A stretch of 64,000 bases of DNA from Paenibacillus sp. Marseille-Q4541 (GTDB lineage: Bacteria; Bacillota; Bacilli; Paenibacillales; Paenibacillaceae): positions 25,317 through 89,316 of the forward strand of contig NZ_JAGXCY010000021.1 in assembly GCF_018310695.1 (NCBI RefSeq), given 5' to 3'. The number at the start of each line of letters is the position of its first letter. Position 1 is the stretch's first letter. The position numbers were made by a program, and so were the translations under genes. This document shows positions 62,432-64,000 of this stretch, piece by piece. The notes beneath the pieces are model-generated. The model worked only from the letters and a program-made list of their open reading frames with translations. It was not told the origin of the DNA and did not search any database.

Positions 62432-63826
62432 ATGACGGATGCATCATCACAAAATGCAGATAAGTTGCTAAAAATTTTGGTGGTTACATTAGTATTCTCG
62501 GTGATGAATGGTACCATGTTCAACGTAGCACTGCCTGAGATAGGAAAAGAGTTCAATCTTGTTCCTTCGCAGGTGAGTTGGATTATGACGAGTTACATGG
62601 TCGTATATGCGGTGGGATCAATCGTAATGGGGAAACTAGCCGATAAATATCGGTTGAAAGATCTATTAACATACGGACTCATCATTTTTGCTCTTGGTTC
62701 ATTGATCGGTTTAGTTGCTAATGAGTTTTGGCTTATCATTCTAGGGCGTGTCATTCAAGCTGCTGGGGCCTCCGTTCTTCCAGCAACAGCAATGATCATT
62801 CCGATCCGATATTTTGCTCCTGAGAAAAGGGGAAGGGCGCTGGGAACTTCCGCAATTGGACTAGCACTAGGTAATGCGTTAGGTCCTGTCGCTGCGGGTT
62901 TGATTACAAGCTTCGGAAGTTGGAGACTCATGTTCATTCTGTCTTTGCTCCCATTGCTGACGCTTCCTTTCTTCCGAAAGTATTTGGATAATGCAAAAGG
63001 GAAGGCAGGAAGTATTGATGTCCTTGGCGGAGGTTTGTTAGCTGTAACGGTTGCACTCTTCTTGCTTGCTATTACACAGATGCAGGTGTGGTTGTTCCTC
63101 GGAGGAGTAGTGATGCTGACTTTATTCATCATTCGAATTCGGAAGGCAGCAGAACCCTTCATCAAACCTGGCCTGTTTCGTAACAAGACCTATTCAATTG
63201 GGTTGTTACTCGCTTTTTCGACAACTGCAATGAGTTTCAGCATGACATTTATGACACCGCAATTTCTTACTGCAGTGAATAGCCTAAGTTCTGCGAGTAT
63301 TGGTTTCGTATTAGTTCCAGCCGCTATTGCTTCAGCTATCATGGGAAGAAAGGGTGGCAGGCTTGCTGATGATCGCGGCAATTTTACACTTGTTTTTGTC
63401 GCCTCGGTATTGTTATTCCTAGCGTTTTCCCTGTTATCTACTTTTATTGGGGTGTCAGCATACATCATTGCGATCATTCTAATACTAGGAAATGTAGGTC
63501 AAACTTTCATGCAGATTGCAATGTCCAATACGATTTCACGAACACTGTCTAAGGAAGAGACGGGGGTCGGCATGGGACTGCTCTCGATGATTAATTTTAT
63601 CTCAGGCGCGATGGCGATGAGTGTGGTCGGGAAATTGCTAGACAAGGGAGCGACTTCCTTGCAGTTTAATCCCTTTATTAAGAGCGATGATGCTCTTGTG
63701 TACAGCAATATTTTTGTCGTGATGTCTCTTGTGGTCATTGCTGTAGTTATCCTTTACCGCTATCAGTTTGGCACAAGATCTCACCAGCCAAAGATGAGTA
63801 AAAAAGAAGTTATAATGGAGGATTAA
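62432..63826 (+). CDS. MFS drug efflux transporter, DHA2 (14-helix, Tet(L)/QacA-like)
   Basis: 464 aa with about 14 transmembrane helices. It has DHA2 motifs: VNVALPEI-type start NVALPEIGKEFNL, motif A GKLADKYRLKDLL, motif C-like GLALGNALGPVAAGL, and motif B-like GRVIQAAGASVLPA. GAGGG is nine bases from ATG 62432. It exports drugs or lipophilic compounds; drug class unknown. The upstream MarR gene is a plausible controller. Confidence 0.85.
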   Translation: MTDASSQNADKLLKILVVTLVFSVMNGTMFNVALPEIGKEFNLVPSQVSWIMTSYMVVYAVGSIVMGKLADKYRLKDLLTYGLIIFALGSLIGLVANEFWLIILGRVIQAAGASVLPATAMIIPIRYFAPEKRGRALGTSAIGLALGNALGPVAAGLITSFGSWRLMFILSLLPLLTLPFFRKYLDNAKGKAGSIDVLGGGLLAVTVALFLLAITQMQVWLFLGGVVMLTLFIIRIRKAAEPFIKPGLFRNKTYSIGLLLAFSTTAMSFSMTFMTPQFLTAVNSLSSASIGFVLVPAAIASAIMGRKGGRLADDRGNFTLVFVASVLLFLAFSLLSTFIGVSAYIIAIILILGNVGQTFMQIAMSNTISRTLSKEETGVGMGLLSMINFISGAMAMSVVGKLLDKGATSLQFNPFIKSDDALVYSNIFVVMSLVVIAVVILYRYQFGTRSHQPKMSKKEVIMED

Positions 63827-63919
63827 TGTGGTGGCGCTCTTTACGAAACGCTCTTATACTCCGAAGGAATAGTGATTATTTAAAAAGGAATATTTAATCA
63901 ACAATTACAGTATTAGAGA

Positions 63920-63947
63920 AGACACCTTAACTAGGTGTCTTTTTTAT
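63920..63947 (+). terminator. Terminator after the MFS gene
   Basis: AGACACCT...AGGTGTCT, then T5. The last 50 bases of the window hold nothing further. Confidence 0.88.
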
Positions 63948-64000
63948 GTTTCGCGAACTTTCTGTGTTTATGTTATAGAATGTAGTCCAAACCTCAAACC

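Overview
The window looks like a Paenibacillus chromosome (Bacillales, low to moderate GC). The glycolytic cluster cggR-gapA-pgk-tpiA-gpmI-eno, followed by secG, rnr, smpB and ssrA, matches Bacillales gene content. So do the cspA/ydjO pairs and the pspA-ydjG-ydjH-ydjI operon, and the proteins align well with Bacillus counterparts recalled from memory. The genus call is inference; no search was run.

Layout. (1) 1-11150: glycolysis genes, then secG and an RNase R with a long Gly/Arg-rich tail. (2) 11181-20607: a carbohydrate block, with a YesN/YesM-type two-component system facing an ABC sugar importer, a sugar isomerase and two Gfo/Idh dehydrogenases. It sits between rnr and smpB, which are close neighbours in B. 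subtilis. (3) 20917-22007: smpB and ssrA (tmRNA), the trans-translation pair. (4) About 22009-47134: a 25-kb genomic island at the 3' end of ssrA, with a large serine recombinase directly against the tmRNA. A 10-bp core (TCGCCTCCAT) is repeated at both ends, and an ssrA-type terminator lies just beyond the right end. (5) 47135-64000: chromosome again: prolyl-4-hydroxylase, a soluble chemotaxis receptor, a permuted GH3 glucosidase, a tandem csp-ydjO duplication, a GNAT, the Psp envelope-stress operon, an amidohydrolase, a thioredoxin-like protein, MarR, DoxX and an MFS pump.

The island has two faces. Its mobility, replication and regulatory genes are mostly broken (RadC-like, DUF927, IS630-like, XRE, and several others with frameshifts or in-frame stops). 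Its probable defence cargo is intact: a BsuBI/PstI-type restriction-modification pair, an AAA-ATPase/DUF4435 fusion resembling fused PARIS, an OLD-family nuclease directly coupled to a UPF0489 (peptide-arginase-like) enzyme and followed by a DUF3800 protein, and an HTH-DUF262 fusion. A DUF2188 gene has a perfect consensus sigma-A promoter and a CIRCE (HrcA) operator. The best candidate for an undescribed system is the OLD/UPF0489/DUF3800 cassette at 39.7-43.4 kb.
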